Assembly: GCA_033060915.1 (NCBI GenBank)
Contig: CM065394.1
Location: forward strand, 13,271,001 to 13,335,000
Reading direction: 5' to 3'
DNA: 64,000 nucleotides
Origin: Euryodendron excelsum
Taxonomy: Eukaryota > Streptophyta > Magnoliopsida > Ericales > Pentaphylacaceae
Shown: one piece after another, positions 24,300 to 36,100 of the stretch
Layout of the letters: each line of letters starts with the position of its first letter
Position numbering within the stretch: the stretch's first letter is position 1
Position numbers and translations under genes: made by a program
The notes under the pieces: generated by a model
Database searches by the model: none
Told to the model about the DNA's origin: nothing
What the model saw: the letters and a program-made list of their open reading frames with translations, nothing else

Positions 24300-24417
24300 T
24301 ATTTATAGAAGTTGGATAAGCCTGGCGCCTGTTGCAGTGGCGCCAGGGCAAAATTTACACTGGCGCTACTAATAGTGGCGCCAGGCCATTTTTTGGCTTG
24401 GCGCGGCACCAGCCAAT
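24300..24417 (-). promoter_or_regulatory. LTR core promoter of E 3' LTR
   Basis: TATTTATA at 24300-24307 (TATAAATA on the minus strand) with GGCGCC palindromes at 24318-24417 upstream of it. Confidence 0.75.
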
Positions 24418-24639
24418 TAGGAAAGATTTAAGGTCGGCAAGCAACGTATCTTTGACTAGATTTGGGCGCCTGTACTAGTGACTACTATGTAAATTTTAGC
24501 CTAGCTTCACTAGGAGTGACTCCGGGAAGTCCGGGAATGATTTGAAGGAGTCGGGAATGACCCGGGGGGTCAAAAAGGAGCAGGAACACTTAAAATAGTA
24601 TCCTGGAGGTATTTGACTTGAAAAGTGAGGATAAGATGT

Positions 24640-25260
24640 GTCGGAGAGGTTGACCAGGCCTTTAGGGGCAAAATGGTCAATCGGACTAAGAAACTGCCGG
24701 GGCAAACTCGGATTGTCCCGGAAAAAGACTTGGGATCTGGAAACATTATTTAGAATGTTCCCAGAGGTTGCCGGTTTGATTCCCAGAGCCGGCGTGGTCA
24801 GAAAAGGAGACCGGCCCACTAGGGGCAAAACGGTCATTTTGTACCGGGTTTGCCGGAACTGACTCGGAATGGTCTGGAAAGGTAAAGGAAGGTTGAGAAC
24901 ACTATAAAAAGTATTCTCGGGTCATTACCGGTTTGATACCCAGAGCCGGTGTGGTCGAAGGAGACCGGCCTTCCAGGGGCAAAACGGTCATTTTGTACCG
25001 GGTTGGCTGGAACTGACTCGGAATGATCCGGAAAGGTAAAGGAAGGTTGAGAGTACTATAAAAAGTATTCTCGGGTCATTACTGGTTTGATACTCAAAGC
25101 CGGTATGGTCGAAGAAGGAGACCGGCCCTCCAAGGGCAAGACGGTCATTTTGTACCGGGTTGGCCGGAACTGACTCGGAATGATCCAGAAAGAGAAGGGA
25201 AGGTAGAGAGCACTATAAAAGCAATCTCAAAGGGTTACCGGTTTGATACCCAGAGCCGGT
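24640..25260 (-). repeat. 157-bp tandem repeats, E 3' LTR (four units)
   Basis: CCGGTTTGAT recurs at 24771, 24928, 25082 (CTGG variant) and 25238. Each full unit has GGGGCAAAACGGTCATTTTG. Confidence 0.88.
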
Positions 25261-25377
25261 GTGGTTCCTGGGGCATCCGAATGCCTAGGGGCAAAATGGT
25301 CATCTTGACCGAAAAGTCTCGGAAAAGGTCCTAAGGGTAGTTTGGTCCTTTTCCACCGAAGTGGGCTAACAGCCACT

Positions 25378-25905
25378 GATGTTGACCTAGGTTTTGAGTG
25401 TTTTCGCCACTCTAACGGTCTGAGTATTTTTGCTACTCGAACGGGGTTGATGATTTGTGAGTATTTTCGCTACTCATACGGGGTTGATGATTTGTGAGTA
25501 TTTCCGCTACTCAGACGGGGTTGAGTATTTTCGCTACTCGGACGGGGTTGAGTATTTCCGCTACTTTAACGGTTCTGTGAGTATTTTCGCTACTCTAACG
25601 GTTTTGTGAGTATTTCCGCTACTCTAACGGTTCTGTGAGTAGTTTTGCTACTCGGACCGTCTCGAGGAATAAACTGTCTCGAGAGAGGGATTGGAAAGGG
25701 GTCTTACCGTCTCCGAAGAGATGTGCCTGGATTGGAACCGTCTCGAGGAATAAACTTTTTCGAAAGAGGGATTGGAAAGGGATCTTACTGTCTCCGAAGA
25801 GACGTGCCTGGGTTTTGAGTGTTTCCGCCACTCTAACGGTGTGAGTATTTTAGCTACTCTAACGGTTTTGTGAGTGTTTCCGCCACTCTAACAGTTTTGT
25901 GAGTA
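25378..25905 (-). promoter_or_regulatory. MSA-like array CTCTAACGGTT, E 3' LTR
   Basis: Short tandem units of ~27-40 bp of the form GAGTATTTCCGCTACTCTAACGG, alternating with variants in which the site is CTCGGACGGGG. At least five units have CTAACGGT or CTAACGGTT. Plant M-phase activator elements are described as YCYAACGGYYA, which these match closely. Function is inference. Confidence 0.45.
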
Positions 25906-26158
25906 GTTTTGCTACTCGGACTGTCTCTAGGAATAAACTGTCTCGAGAGAGGGATTGGAATTGAAATAAGAAAGGACAATGCCCCTAAGGGCATTTTGGT
26001 CATTTTGCCTCTATTTGGGCCTGATAGGCCGCCGAAGCGACGGAAAGACGGAATTTGGACCTAGAGAATTGGTTTCGATTGGAATATGCCCAAAATGACT
26101 TGAAAACAAGTCTGGACGGAGTGTAGACTGTCGAGCGGTCAAAAATGGGGTGCTTACA

Positions 26159-26183
26159 GCTGCCCCTCTTTTTCTGTCTTTGC
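26159..26183 (-). other. Polypurine tract, element E
   Basis: Complement of GCTGCCCCTCTTTTTCTGTC, directly inside the 3' LTR, the same as in A and F. Confidence 0.85.
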
Positions 26184-27174
26184 TTGTCAAAGACAGAAAA
26201 CGATAAGAGTAAGTGTCCCATGTTGACCGCGAGGCAGTCAGAGGGACAGACACTGGAAATCTTTCGACAACGGGGGTCGAAAACGGATAATGGGCCAAAA
26301 GGGCCTTCGAAAACGAGTTTTGACGGGAAAAAGGGCAAAACTGCCCAGAATTTGGAGGGAATTCATTTTGACCTTAGACTTGAGTTTTGAAATCTTGGTG
26401 GACAGAAAACTTAGAAAAATTTTGGAAAATTGCATTTTGGGAAACATTTTGGAGGTAAGAATTTAAGAACTCTTTCGGATTTCAAAAATTTTGAGATTGA
26501 CAAGGATTTAGGATAGAAAACTTCGAAATTTGATAGAAATTTTGGAAGGAAGAATTTTGGAGAAAATTTTTTTTTTAAGGATTTATTTTGTCTAAGACTC
26601 TTTTGAAAGAAAAGTTTGGGGGGGCCAGGATTTGGAAAAGGGATTTTCTTGAAGAATTGACTCAGAAAAACTTAGGAGATGGACTGAAAAAGTTTGAGAC
26701 CTGATTTTGAAAATGACTTTGACCCTGATTTTTGAGGTAGAATTTGATTTTAAGAAGTGATTTTGAAGATGAACTTTTGGAAAAGAGAATCAGAAAACCT
26801 TTTGAAAACTGATTTTGGAAAGGAATTTTTAGAAAAACAAATTTTGGAAAACTTTTTGGAGGACAATAATAGGAAACCATTAGAAAACTGATTTTTGAAA
26901 AAGAACTTTTGAAGGGAAGAAGGTAAGAAACTTTTTGAGAAATTTTTAAGGAACCTGTGATAGTTGGTTTTAGAAAAGAAACCTTGAATAAAGAGTTTAA
27001 GAAACTTTTAGGTTGGTCTAAATAGGATATATATGGAAGTTGTGTCCTTTATTTTTATTTTTGTTTCACCTTTGGTTAGTATCATTATTATTATTTTATG
27101 TTGCTTTTATCTCTTTATCTTTTGAACTGCATGTATCGAATACTAATACCTCTTACCTTGACTTACCTTTCAGG
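26184..27174 (+). other. 5'UTR and candidate 5'UTR intron of E's antisense gene
   Basis: Mostly A/G-rich non-coding sequence. A possible donor GGAG/GTAAGA is at 26454/26455 and the acceptor CTTTCAG/G at 27167-27174, directly before the ATG. Unlike A and F there is no GGCGCC cluster here. No convincing ORF. Confidence 0.4.
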
Positions 27175-28200
27175 ATGGCGGACGCAGGCGATGAGGGTTC
27201 TGAGAAGAGACACCGCTTTGGAAAGATGGCCCGAAAAGATTCCTGTTGGCAGCTCCAGTCGCTCTAGAGGTAGTCACAAATCAACTAGCAGGGTATCCTC
27301 TAGCCAGAATGGAAAGGAGGAGTAGGCTTCCAGTCAACCCCTTCCCATCAGTCAAGCAAACATTTGAAGAGGAAACGGATGCCGAGGTTTTCCACTTTTG
27401 TCCTTTGGGATGGCTGACATTATATTGAGTCAACTGCGGATTTGGGATGATGGGTATCCTCCAGATGAGCAAGACATTTTCACTAATCCTTTGGTTACAT
27501 GGCTTCTCTCCTATTAATGTAGCTTATTTTCGGCAGTGGTTCCCTTTTGGCCACCTGACCCGTCTTTCTTAAGGAATGTGAGCCTACCCCTACTCCCCAT
27601 AACTATGGCTTCCTCCTAGGTCTTCGGGATGGTTCAGCTAACATTGTGGGACCTACTTTTCCTAATAGCTACGTTGCGGTTATCTCTTCATAGCTTGGGC
27701 TCCGTTGTGCGGCCTTTTCTTCTAATCTCCTACCCCTAGTTTTCTTATGTCCCAACGAAGCTCTTGTTCTCACATTCTGAGTTTGCGACGCACAAGAGAG
27801 CTCATTTAGGGGATTGACATACTTCTCAAGATTGGTCCATTTCTTCATGATGGCCCTAACTCTTTTTCTCTTGAACTTGTTGATGTCTCCGTGAGGGGGT
27901 GATTTAGTCGGCCGTTGATTGCGTGCGTTGCTCACCAGGATTTGTGAAGGACACTCATATGCCCCTATGGTTGTGGGACAGACCTTCATGAACCTTACTA
28001 GACTTTGGCAGGGGGCCGATGCTCATTGTTGGGGATGTGCCTCATTATTCCAGCTTTGGGTGATCGGACACTTATTCACTTCCCCTCTTTTGAAGTCGTT
28101 TGATCGGGGAGGTCGAGGGTGGGCCATTCCCCCATTCTCTGTTTCTTGTTGGTCATGAAAATCTGAGCTTTCTGAGGTATGAGCCAGTACTGGAGATATC
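27175..28200 (+). pseudogene. Antisense cargo gene of element E, degraded, different 3' portion
   Basis: The ATG at 27175 sits after the same splice acceptor as in A and F. The first ~45 codons match their N-terminus (ADAGDEGSEK, then after a frameshift SSRSRGSHKSTS). After about 27400 the similarity to the PMD core is lost. Instead there are fragments such as NYGFLLGLRDGSAN (near 27610) and QTFMNLTRLWQGAD...FQLWVIGHL (27970-28080), reminiscent of another plant transposon-associated domain of unknown function. Frameshifts and stops make it inactive. The identity of this part is uncertain; it could be a very diverged PMD-type protein. Confidence 0.45.
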
Positions 28201-30650
28201 TGAGGGGTGGCTTTAGTTCCTTTTTATATTTTGCTTTGTTCCCTGTTTCCAATTTGAGAGAAAGAGAAAGATATAGAGTGAGTTTTGTACAAAAACAGTT
28301 TAAGAATGCCCTGGTAAGGGGTGAACGCATGTCATACTTTTTTTATGAATTGAATGTGTGTCCTACTTTTTATGAATGCACAGGTTCACACAGAATTGGA
28401 ATTGAATGCACGTTGTACTTTTGGATAATGTACATACAGAAATAGAATTTAATGCAATGTTCCCCATTTTTTTTTTTTGGTGATAAATGCATAGATTTAT
28501 GTAGGAATTGATTTAAATGCATAACCTACTTTTTTACAAGTGAACAAGTTCATACAGGAATGCAGCTGAATGCATGCATAGATACAAACTACACATGAAT
28601 CTAAATGGATGTACAGGTTATACATGTCATGGATGCATCAGTACTACATGTATATAAACTATTTACAAAGAAAATCCTAGGATTGCCCCTTAGGCCCATA
28701 CTCTTAGGATTCTGTTCCTTTCCAGGATTCTGCCCCATTTAGTTTTGTCCCATTCTCATCGGGGTGTGATAGCATTTGCTCCATTCTCTAGGGATCTTAA
28801 CCTTTTGGTTTGCTATCTTATCCCTACTTTCTACGGGGTTACTGTTTGGGGTGTTTCTGAGCTCACTTGGGTTTCTCTCACAGATCTCCAAAATGCCATC
28901 ATGGCTCGAGCGACAACTCGCATGCCCTTTGCAGAGCGATAAACAGCTAAGCCCTCAATCTGAGAAGACTTCTTTTAGGACCGTAATGTAGGCTGGGTTT
29001 AGGAGTTGTAAGAAATAAAAGGATATTTAGGCTCAAAGATTTTCTTTTAATGGGTTGTTAAAACCGAAACCATCTGAGCATATCTTAGAGCATGAGATTG
29101 CCCCTTGCATTCTCTTCCAATTCTCCTTTCTCACCCTACTTGTCTTACTATTGTTCAAGCTTATTTAGACTAAGCAATTCTCTTTGATTAGAGAGGACTT
29201 TAATTTGGACCGTAACGTAGGCTAGGTTAAGGGGTTTATGAATGAACGGGATATGTAAGCTCAAATTTAATGTTGCTTCCAGTAGGGTTAGATCCGCACC
29301 ATCCTTGGTTAGTCTTCCACTGGGGTTTCATCCCCTGATATCCTCCTCTAGCTTTAGAAACATATTTGGCTCATTTAGATCAAGCAATCCTTCTCAATCA
29401 GAGTGGACTTTAGTAGGGTTGTAATGTAGGCCATAGGTTAGGGTTTAACAAGAAAGGGTAAAGGCTCAAACCTATTTCTTCTACTGGGTTTCTTTGTAAC
29501 CTAGGATCACCTTTAGATTTCCTTCTTGCTTTTGACCATATACTTCTTACGGTGAAGACGACTCTTTTCTTTCACCCTTTCCATGTGCTTTTTGAGGGAA
29601 ACATGACTCCCTTCTCATTTGATTTTCTTATTATGCTTTTGAAGATGACTCAATCATGGTTTTCTTTAGGCCTTTCTTTAGATAGATTTTTTTTTTTTTT
29701 TTTGGCCTCTTGCCCCTTGGCAACTCCCTTTCTTTACCTTGTCCTTTCTTTTCTTTTATGGAATGACTAATTCTTCGATCCTTTTTCTTTAGACCTTTTT
29801 GTTGGCGGTTTAATCTACCCAATGTGGGCGGTGATCCCTAGGTTGGGTTTTTTCGAGAAAAGGATAGATGGCTCAGCAGGTTTGGCAAGGGGTTTCTTTT
29901 GACTGTATGGGAAATGAAATGGTGGCCTCTCTTCATTTTGAATAAGATTGCTTGATCCATAGAGCCTTCATATTACTTCAGCTTGATGGTCGATGACGTT
30001 CTCTGCCAAATCTTTTGCTGCCCGACTGCCCTAGTATGGGGGGATGGTTTCGGATCAAGGTTGACAAAAAGAAAACTTTCGCTTCCTGCGAGGCACTAAT
30101 GGTTTAAGCAAAGGGAATATTTTTGTGTATGGTAATAGAATTGAGGGCCTCTAATCATTTCAAATTGAATTGCTTAGTCCATAAAGCCTTTGTACAAAAT
30201 TTACACATTACTCCCAGGGATGATGGGTTTCTATCAATAAAACCCTACATGTTCTATCAAATCAATTATTTTGTGCTCACCCCAATGTGGGGGATGGTTA
30301 TGGGTTTGGGGATATCTGAAAAGAAATTATGTACGGCTCTAGTGGGCTGAGTAAAGGGTAGTGTTTATTTGGGATAAGTAGAACAATGACTTCTCATCAT
30401 TTTAGGGACTCGGCTGCCCATCGCTTAGCTAGGATATCACGCAAGTGTCACCTTTTCAATAAACTCTGCACTTCTCTATTGAGACTGTCTTCCTCCTATC
30501 TCTCATTCTCTCATTCGCTCTCGAAGGTTTTAACCCCTTTTAAATAGGTGGCCTATGCTATCCCATCCTTCAAGTCGAGTCATCACTAAATGGGAAAGAA
30601 TCCTTAAACGCAACAATCCTCCACAAGAGTATGAGACAAAAGGGGATAAA
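28201..30650. other. Non-coding spacer of element E with degenerate direct repeats
   Basis: Homologous to 6423-8362 of A. A segment around GGACCGTAATGTAGGCT recurs at about 28979, 29210 and 29413, giving three degenerate units of ~205-230 bp. The rest is A/T-rich. I see no pol and no convincing gene. Confidence 0.65.
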
Positions 30651-31156
30651 CTGGAAACTTCATCTTTTTCATTTCAAATCATGAATGCACGGTATGTGTG
30701 TTTATTTAAATAAGATATGCAAGAAAATAGACAGACAAAAAAGAAACAGATGAATTTTATGAAAACCTCCCTTTTCTTGTGGGCCTTTTGGTGAGAATCT
30801 TTAATAGGTTTTTGGGACTACATCAACCTCTTGGTGCTTCATTCATCAAGTGTATCAATGGAGGGCGAGTTTACGATATTTGTCATGCATTTGGAAGTTA
30901 GAGGATGTGTTGTTGCAATACACGGGTCTGACAAGACTTCGCATCTAGTGAAGTCCTCCTCTGCTTGAAGTCCTCCTCTGCTTGGATTGTGATTGTTGCG
31001 ACATGTCGTGGAGGTAATGTCTTGTAGGTGGACGGTCAGTTCTTCTTGCTCTTTGATGTAGGTTTGGTATTTTCTAACAACTAGGTTTATCCTTCCATGA
31101 GTTTGAATTTGATGAGGTGCTAGAGAGATTCCATGAATTCAGTCGTGCTCTTTAAC
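30651..31156 (-). pseudogene. gag-position remnant, element E
   Basis: Just downstream (minus) of a very strong acceptor (poly-pyrimidine run with TTTTTGTAG at 31157). The exon starts near 31156 with an ATG at about 31135, but the frame is soon closed and I can recognise neither the capsid core nor the zinc motif. Position alone suggests what is left of gag's N-terminus. E is therefore deficient in both gag and pol. Confidence 0.35.
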
Positions 31157-31157
31157 C

Positions 31158-33093
31158 TACAAAAAGAAAAAGAAAAAGAAAATGCAGTCAGTATGTGAAG
31201 TTGGAAGTTTTATGCGATGCATGTCCTATGGAGGTCCCTTTTTTGTGGGAATTTAGGCATGATGACAAGTCCATTTTGGAGGCAGGGTTTTGCCCCTATT
31301 ATGCAATACAATATCTCTTCGGCGTGGGCCGGTTGATGTTTCTTTATTTGGGTAATCCCACCTCCATGGACTGAGAGAGATTTGGGCCTCTCTTGAGATA
31401 TGGTTCTATGCATGCCATGAATCCTTAGGGTTTAAGAACCCTTAGGAGTTTTGGTAGGTTTGATTAACATGAGATTGGATTGCTCCTTTCTCTCTACGGT
31501 TGATTAAATGCATGAAAATGAAATGACTTGAGTTTCTTGGAACTCTTGTCTTGGAATGGATATGGGTGTATGAACATAATAAAAGTGAACATGTGAGCAG
31601 TAGGATAATCATAAATAGATGGTTAAGGAAACCCCCTTCTTGTCTTGCTTCTGTCTTCGATTCTCTTAGTACTTGGAGATGAGGAGGGGGCAGATAGAAG
31701 ACAAGAAACAAAAGAGAAGTTAGTGCCTTGATTTGAAAATTTTTATGCAATGCATGTCCTAAAGGTGCCCCTACTTAGAGAGGAGACTATACATGATGCA
31801 TTGGCTCACTCTTGGAGATAGGGGATTTGCCCCTGTATGCAGATACTTTACCGTCAAGTAGGAATCTTCAGCCATTCATGCATTCATTCATAAAAATAAA
31901 GAAGTACATTAAATTTTGGGTTTAAGGTACAAAAGAATTGGAATACATTTTAATAGGGGGAGGGGGGAACATTTTCCTTTGGACTTCCACCTATCTACTT
32001 TTATAAAGGGAGACCCTAAACTACTCTTGAGTCTTCGGATTCGCCTTCGTTGGATTTGATGTCGAGGAGGTCGCTGAGAGACTTTGTTGATTGATTGCCC
32101 CTTGTGTTCTTGGCAACCCTATCTCCGTGAGCATAGAGGGATTGGGGCCCCTCTTATGGAATGAATTGGGATGCATGCAATGAGTCCTTAGGGTTATGCG
32201 GGAACCCTTAGGGTCTGGGTAGGTTTAATGCAAGGGACAGTAACTTTGGTGTCACTCTCAACGGGTTGATCATATGCATGAGAATGCAGTGACTTGAGTT
32301 ACTTGGAACTCTTGTCTTGAAATGGAATATTGAATGCATGAACATGAATATGCAAAAAGTATAAGGAGAGAAAGTACAATTCAAGTAAACATGCATGCAT
32401 GAACAGGCATTATAACAATATAAATACAAGCATTATAACAGCAGGTATAAATGAAAGTAAGAGCAGTCGCCCTTTCCTCCGTGATTTTGAAAATGGTGCT
32501 CGTGTCTTAAATCCGGCAGAGGTTCGGCTATGCATGGTGTCTATATGAGTATGAGGTTGAGGGTTGACTAATGCGTCCTAAAAAGGCTCGGTCCCCGGAT
32601 CTTCAAACCTAGGCCCACTCCCCGAGGTGGTGCCATGATCGGTTGGTGATCCGAGCGGGGGAACCATCAAGAGGCTGTAGGCGAAGAAACTGTCACAGCA
32701 TCTTGCCCACAACCAATATACCGTTCCCCCTTTCTAACTAGAAAGGACATATCAGGGTATGCAAGTATGCAGAATGCAAGTGCACATGCAGTGTGTGTGT
32801 GATTTTTAAAAGTGGAGGAAAGAGCCCAACAACTCCCATTCATCCTGTACATCACATTCATGCAAAGCAATTAATAATGTTTAAACATAAAGTGCACCTA
32901 CAAAACAAAGATGCAAGTGTCAGTATGTGGATGACAAACATAATACAAGATAATATGAATAAATGCATGTTTTTTGAAAACAATTTTGAAAATTTGGTTT
33001 TGAAGATTTAAAGTGAATAGGATTGAACCAAGTTAATTGAAGACTCTACATGGGTGAAGGGTAAAGAGACATGACTACGGCCTAACCCTCTAA
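31158..33093 (-). other. Leader of element E, with partial tandem duplication
   Basis: Matches the A leader. A segment containing TTTTATGCAATGCATGTCC and the following cysteine-poor, CATG-rich stretch occurs twice (about 31200-31440 and 31740-32260), so part of the leader is duplicated. Contains the weaker hairpin copy at 32236-32259. No gene seen. Confidence 0.65.
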
Positions 33094-33114
33094 GTCTCCC
33101 CAGCGGAGTCGCCA
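33094..33114 (-). other. Primer-binding site, element E
   Basis: Minus strand TGGCGACTCCGCTGGGGAG, two bases from the LTR, which here begins with a mutated end (CG for TG at 33117). Confidence 0.85.
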
Positions 33115-33116
33115 GC

Positions 33117-36100
33117 CGTCGCGCCCAGATTTTTCACACTCGAGGAATACTCACACAAGCGGGAAAAATGCTGTACTCTCTCGTTAGAACTCACTCTCCT
33201 AGAAGAATGAGTGCGACTAGGTTTAAATTGAAAATAGATTTGAAATAAAGGGCTTTTGAAAAACATTCAGAGTCGCCACCTAACTTGATTAAGGTGAGTT
33301 AGGTCACCTAAAAACTAAGCATAGTCCGAAGACTACACTTAGGGTTTTTGGAAAATAATTTTGAAAATATCTCCTCGAGAGAGGGTTTTTAAGAAAAACA
33401 GGTTGTTTGACAACCTTTGCAAAATATTTAGCCCTTTTTGAAAAATAACTCCTTTTGGTCTTTGAAAACAGTGATTCTAAGTTCGGAGGTTGGTTACGTG
33501 TAGGGAAGACGCACTAAGCTATCACCCTACCCCGCCCTTTCGGTACCTACATGTCAATCTACCCTAGATTTACCTATGAGAGTCTTTAATTAACATATGT
33601 TCAACCCTATTCACTTTGAAAAACAATGTTTGAAAACTAATTTAGCATGATGTATGGTATGCAAGTGCAAGATGAAAGAATTGGAAAATAGAAATTGATT
33701 TGAAAAGAAATTGATTTGATTTGAAAATAGGTCTGAAGAAATAGAATTGAAATTGGAAAGTTTGAAAATTGAAAGTAGAAATTTGAAAATAGAAATTTTG
33801 GAATTTTGAAATTTTGAAAATAGATTGGGAATTTGAGATTTGAAAAGATTTTGAAAACCGCACCCATGAGGGTGGAATTAAAAGTTTGAAAAGTATTGTA
33901 ACCGCACCTATGAAGGTTGCCTACGTATCCCTTTGGGGGAATCAGGTCAGTCATAGTTCGAACTGGAGTCTGATTGAAAATAGAAGAGTGGATTGAAGAA
34001 GGAACTTGAATTGGACATTGAATTTGATGTGAAATTGGAAAAAGGAGATTTGAAATTGGAATTGAGAGGATTGGACTTGCTTTGGAAAGATTGATTTTGG
34101 ACTTGTTTTGGAATGAGAAGGTTTAAGAAAACCTAGACTTAAGAAAGAGAAGAGACTTACGAAAGATTTGACTTAGCTTGGAAGATTTGGAAAGATTGGA
34201 TTTTAGGAGATGTTCAAATTAGGAAAGGTCCGATTTAGGAAAGTTTCGAATTAGGAAAGTTTTATTTTTGGAAATTTTTCGAATTAGGAAAGTTTTGAAT
34301 TTAGGAAAGTTTTAGGTTTAGGAAAGTTTTGAATTTAAGAAAGTTTAGAAATTGGAAAGTTTCGAAAAAGGAAAGGTTATCAGATTAGGAAAGTTCCCAA
34401 ATTAGGAAAGTTTTGAAAATCGGAAAGTTTTGAATTTAGAAATGTTTTGAAAAAGGGAAGTTTTGAATTTGGAAAGCTTTGAAAACAAGGAAGTTTTGAA
34501 AATAAGAAAGTTTCGTTTTAAGAAAGGTTCAGTTTAGGAAATGTTCGAATTAAGAAAGTTTTGAGTTTAGAAAAGCCTTAGATTTAGAAAGATTCTGAAG
34601 TTTTGAAAAGTTTAGAATTTGGAGAGATTTAGGTTTAGAAATATTTAACTTAAGAGAGTTTCAAATTTAGAAAGTTTTGAATTTGGAAAGATTTGAAATT
34701 TAGAAAGTTTAAGATTTAGAGTTTTAGAAATCTTGAGATTAGTAAAAGGTTTGAATTTAGGAAAAGTTTGAAAACTTAGGTTTGAGAGGTTAAGATTTGA
34801 AAGGAGGGTAAAATTAGGAAATGGTTGAATTTTAGAATTTTAGAAAAGATTTTTATGTTCAAGTTTTAGAAGCTTAAGATTTAGGAAATGAGAAGATTAG
34901 GAAGGATGTGAATTAGGAAAGATTTGGATTTTGAAATTTAAGGAAAGATTTAAAGTTTAAGTTTAGGAAACTTATGGTTTAGGAAGGAATTGAATTAAGA
35001 AATGTTTGGATTAAGAAGGGATTGGATTTGGTTCCTAAAAGAAAATGGTTGGATTTTGTTTCCAAAAACGGAGGGCGGGATCTAGTTTCCTAAACGAGGA
35101 GATTTAATTTGGTTTCCTAAAGGGAAGATAGGATTTGGCAAGGATTTGGAAAAGGAGATTCTAGAAACCCTAGTTTTGAAAAATTGTAGTTTCGACGTAG
35201 AAAATAGGTTTTGGAAATATGGATAGTTTGGATGTAAAAACAAGAGGTTTTGGAAACCTAGGTTTGGGGCAAAGTTTGAAAACTATGTTTTTGGGAAGAA
35301 AATTTAGGGTTTCCTAATTGTGGGTTCTAGGGCTTGACTTGGGCTCTAAGGAAAAGGGATTTTTAGAAAGTGCGTTTTTAGAAACGTAGATTTTCTAGAA
35401 GGGAATCCTAGGAAGGAGTTTTTGGAAAGTGTGTTTGAAGAGGGAGTTTTTGGAAGGAAAATCCTAGATGGGAATTTGTAGAAGGAAGATTTTGGAAAGA
35501 GAGTTTTTTGGAGAGAGGCTTTCTAGAAAGGTTTTTGGTTAAAGATTGTTGAAGAGAGTTTTTGGAAAGATCTTTGGGGAAGGTTTTTAGAAAGTGAATT
35601 TTGGGGAGAGGATTTTGGAAAGGAGTTGAAAAAGGGAGTTTTGAAAAATAGATTTTGGAAGGGAGTTTTTGAAAACCATTTTGAAGAGGAGAGTTTTAGG
35701 AAAGTATGTTGAAAAGAGATTTTTAGGAAGAGATTTTTGAAGAGAGAGTTTTTTGGAAAGTATGAAAACGTCTCACTTTCCTAAAGCGATTCTAGCCATA
35801 AGAGGACTAGAACCACTTTAAGAAAGTGGTTTTGAAAACAAGGGTTGAAAATATAGACCAAAAGGTCACTTTTAATATAACACTTTTCTAAAACAACCCT
35901 AGCCATGGAAAAGCTAGAATCACCCTAGAATTGTGGTTTTGAAAACAAGTTTTTGAAAAAGAGATTTTGATGCAATTTTGAAAACAAGTTTGAAAACGAT
36001 TTTGAAAACAACTTTGAAAACGAATTTTGGAAGATGCAAGATTATGATATGCACAATGCAATTTGGGGTCGTGAACATACAAGGTTAAGGCTTCACCACA

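Larger units (their letters stand above)
20740..26158 (-). repeat. 3' LTR of element E (5419 bp)
   Basis: Left end TGTCGCGCCC, right end GGGTGCTTACA. From the right it carries two hairpin-type tandem units (25660-25800), the CTCTAACGG array (25378-25905), 157-bp repeats, GGCGCC sites, TATA box, splice donor near 23970, the G-poor tract (C-poor on the plus strand, about 21590-23420) and U5. Apparent ORFs are compositional. Confidence 0.94.
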
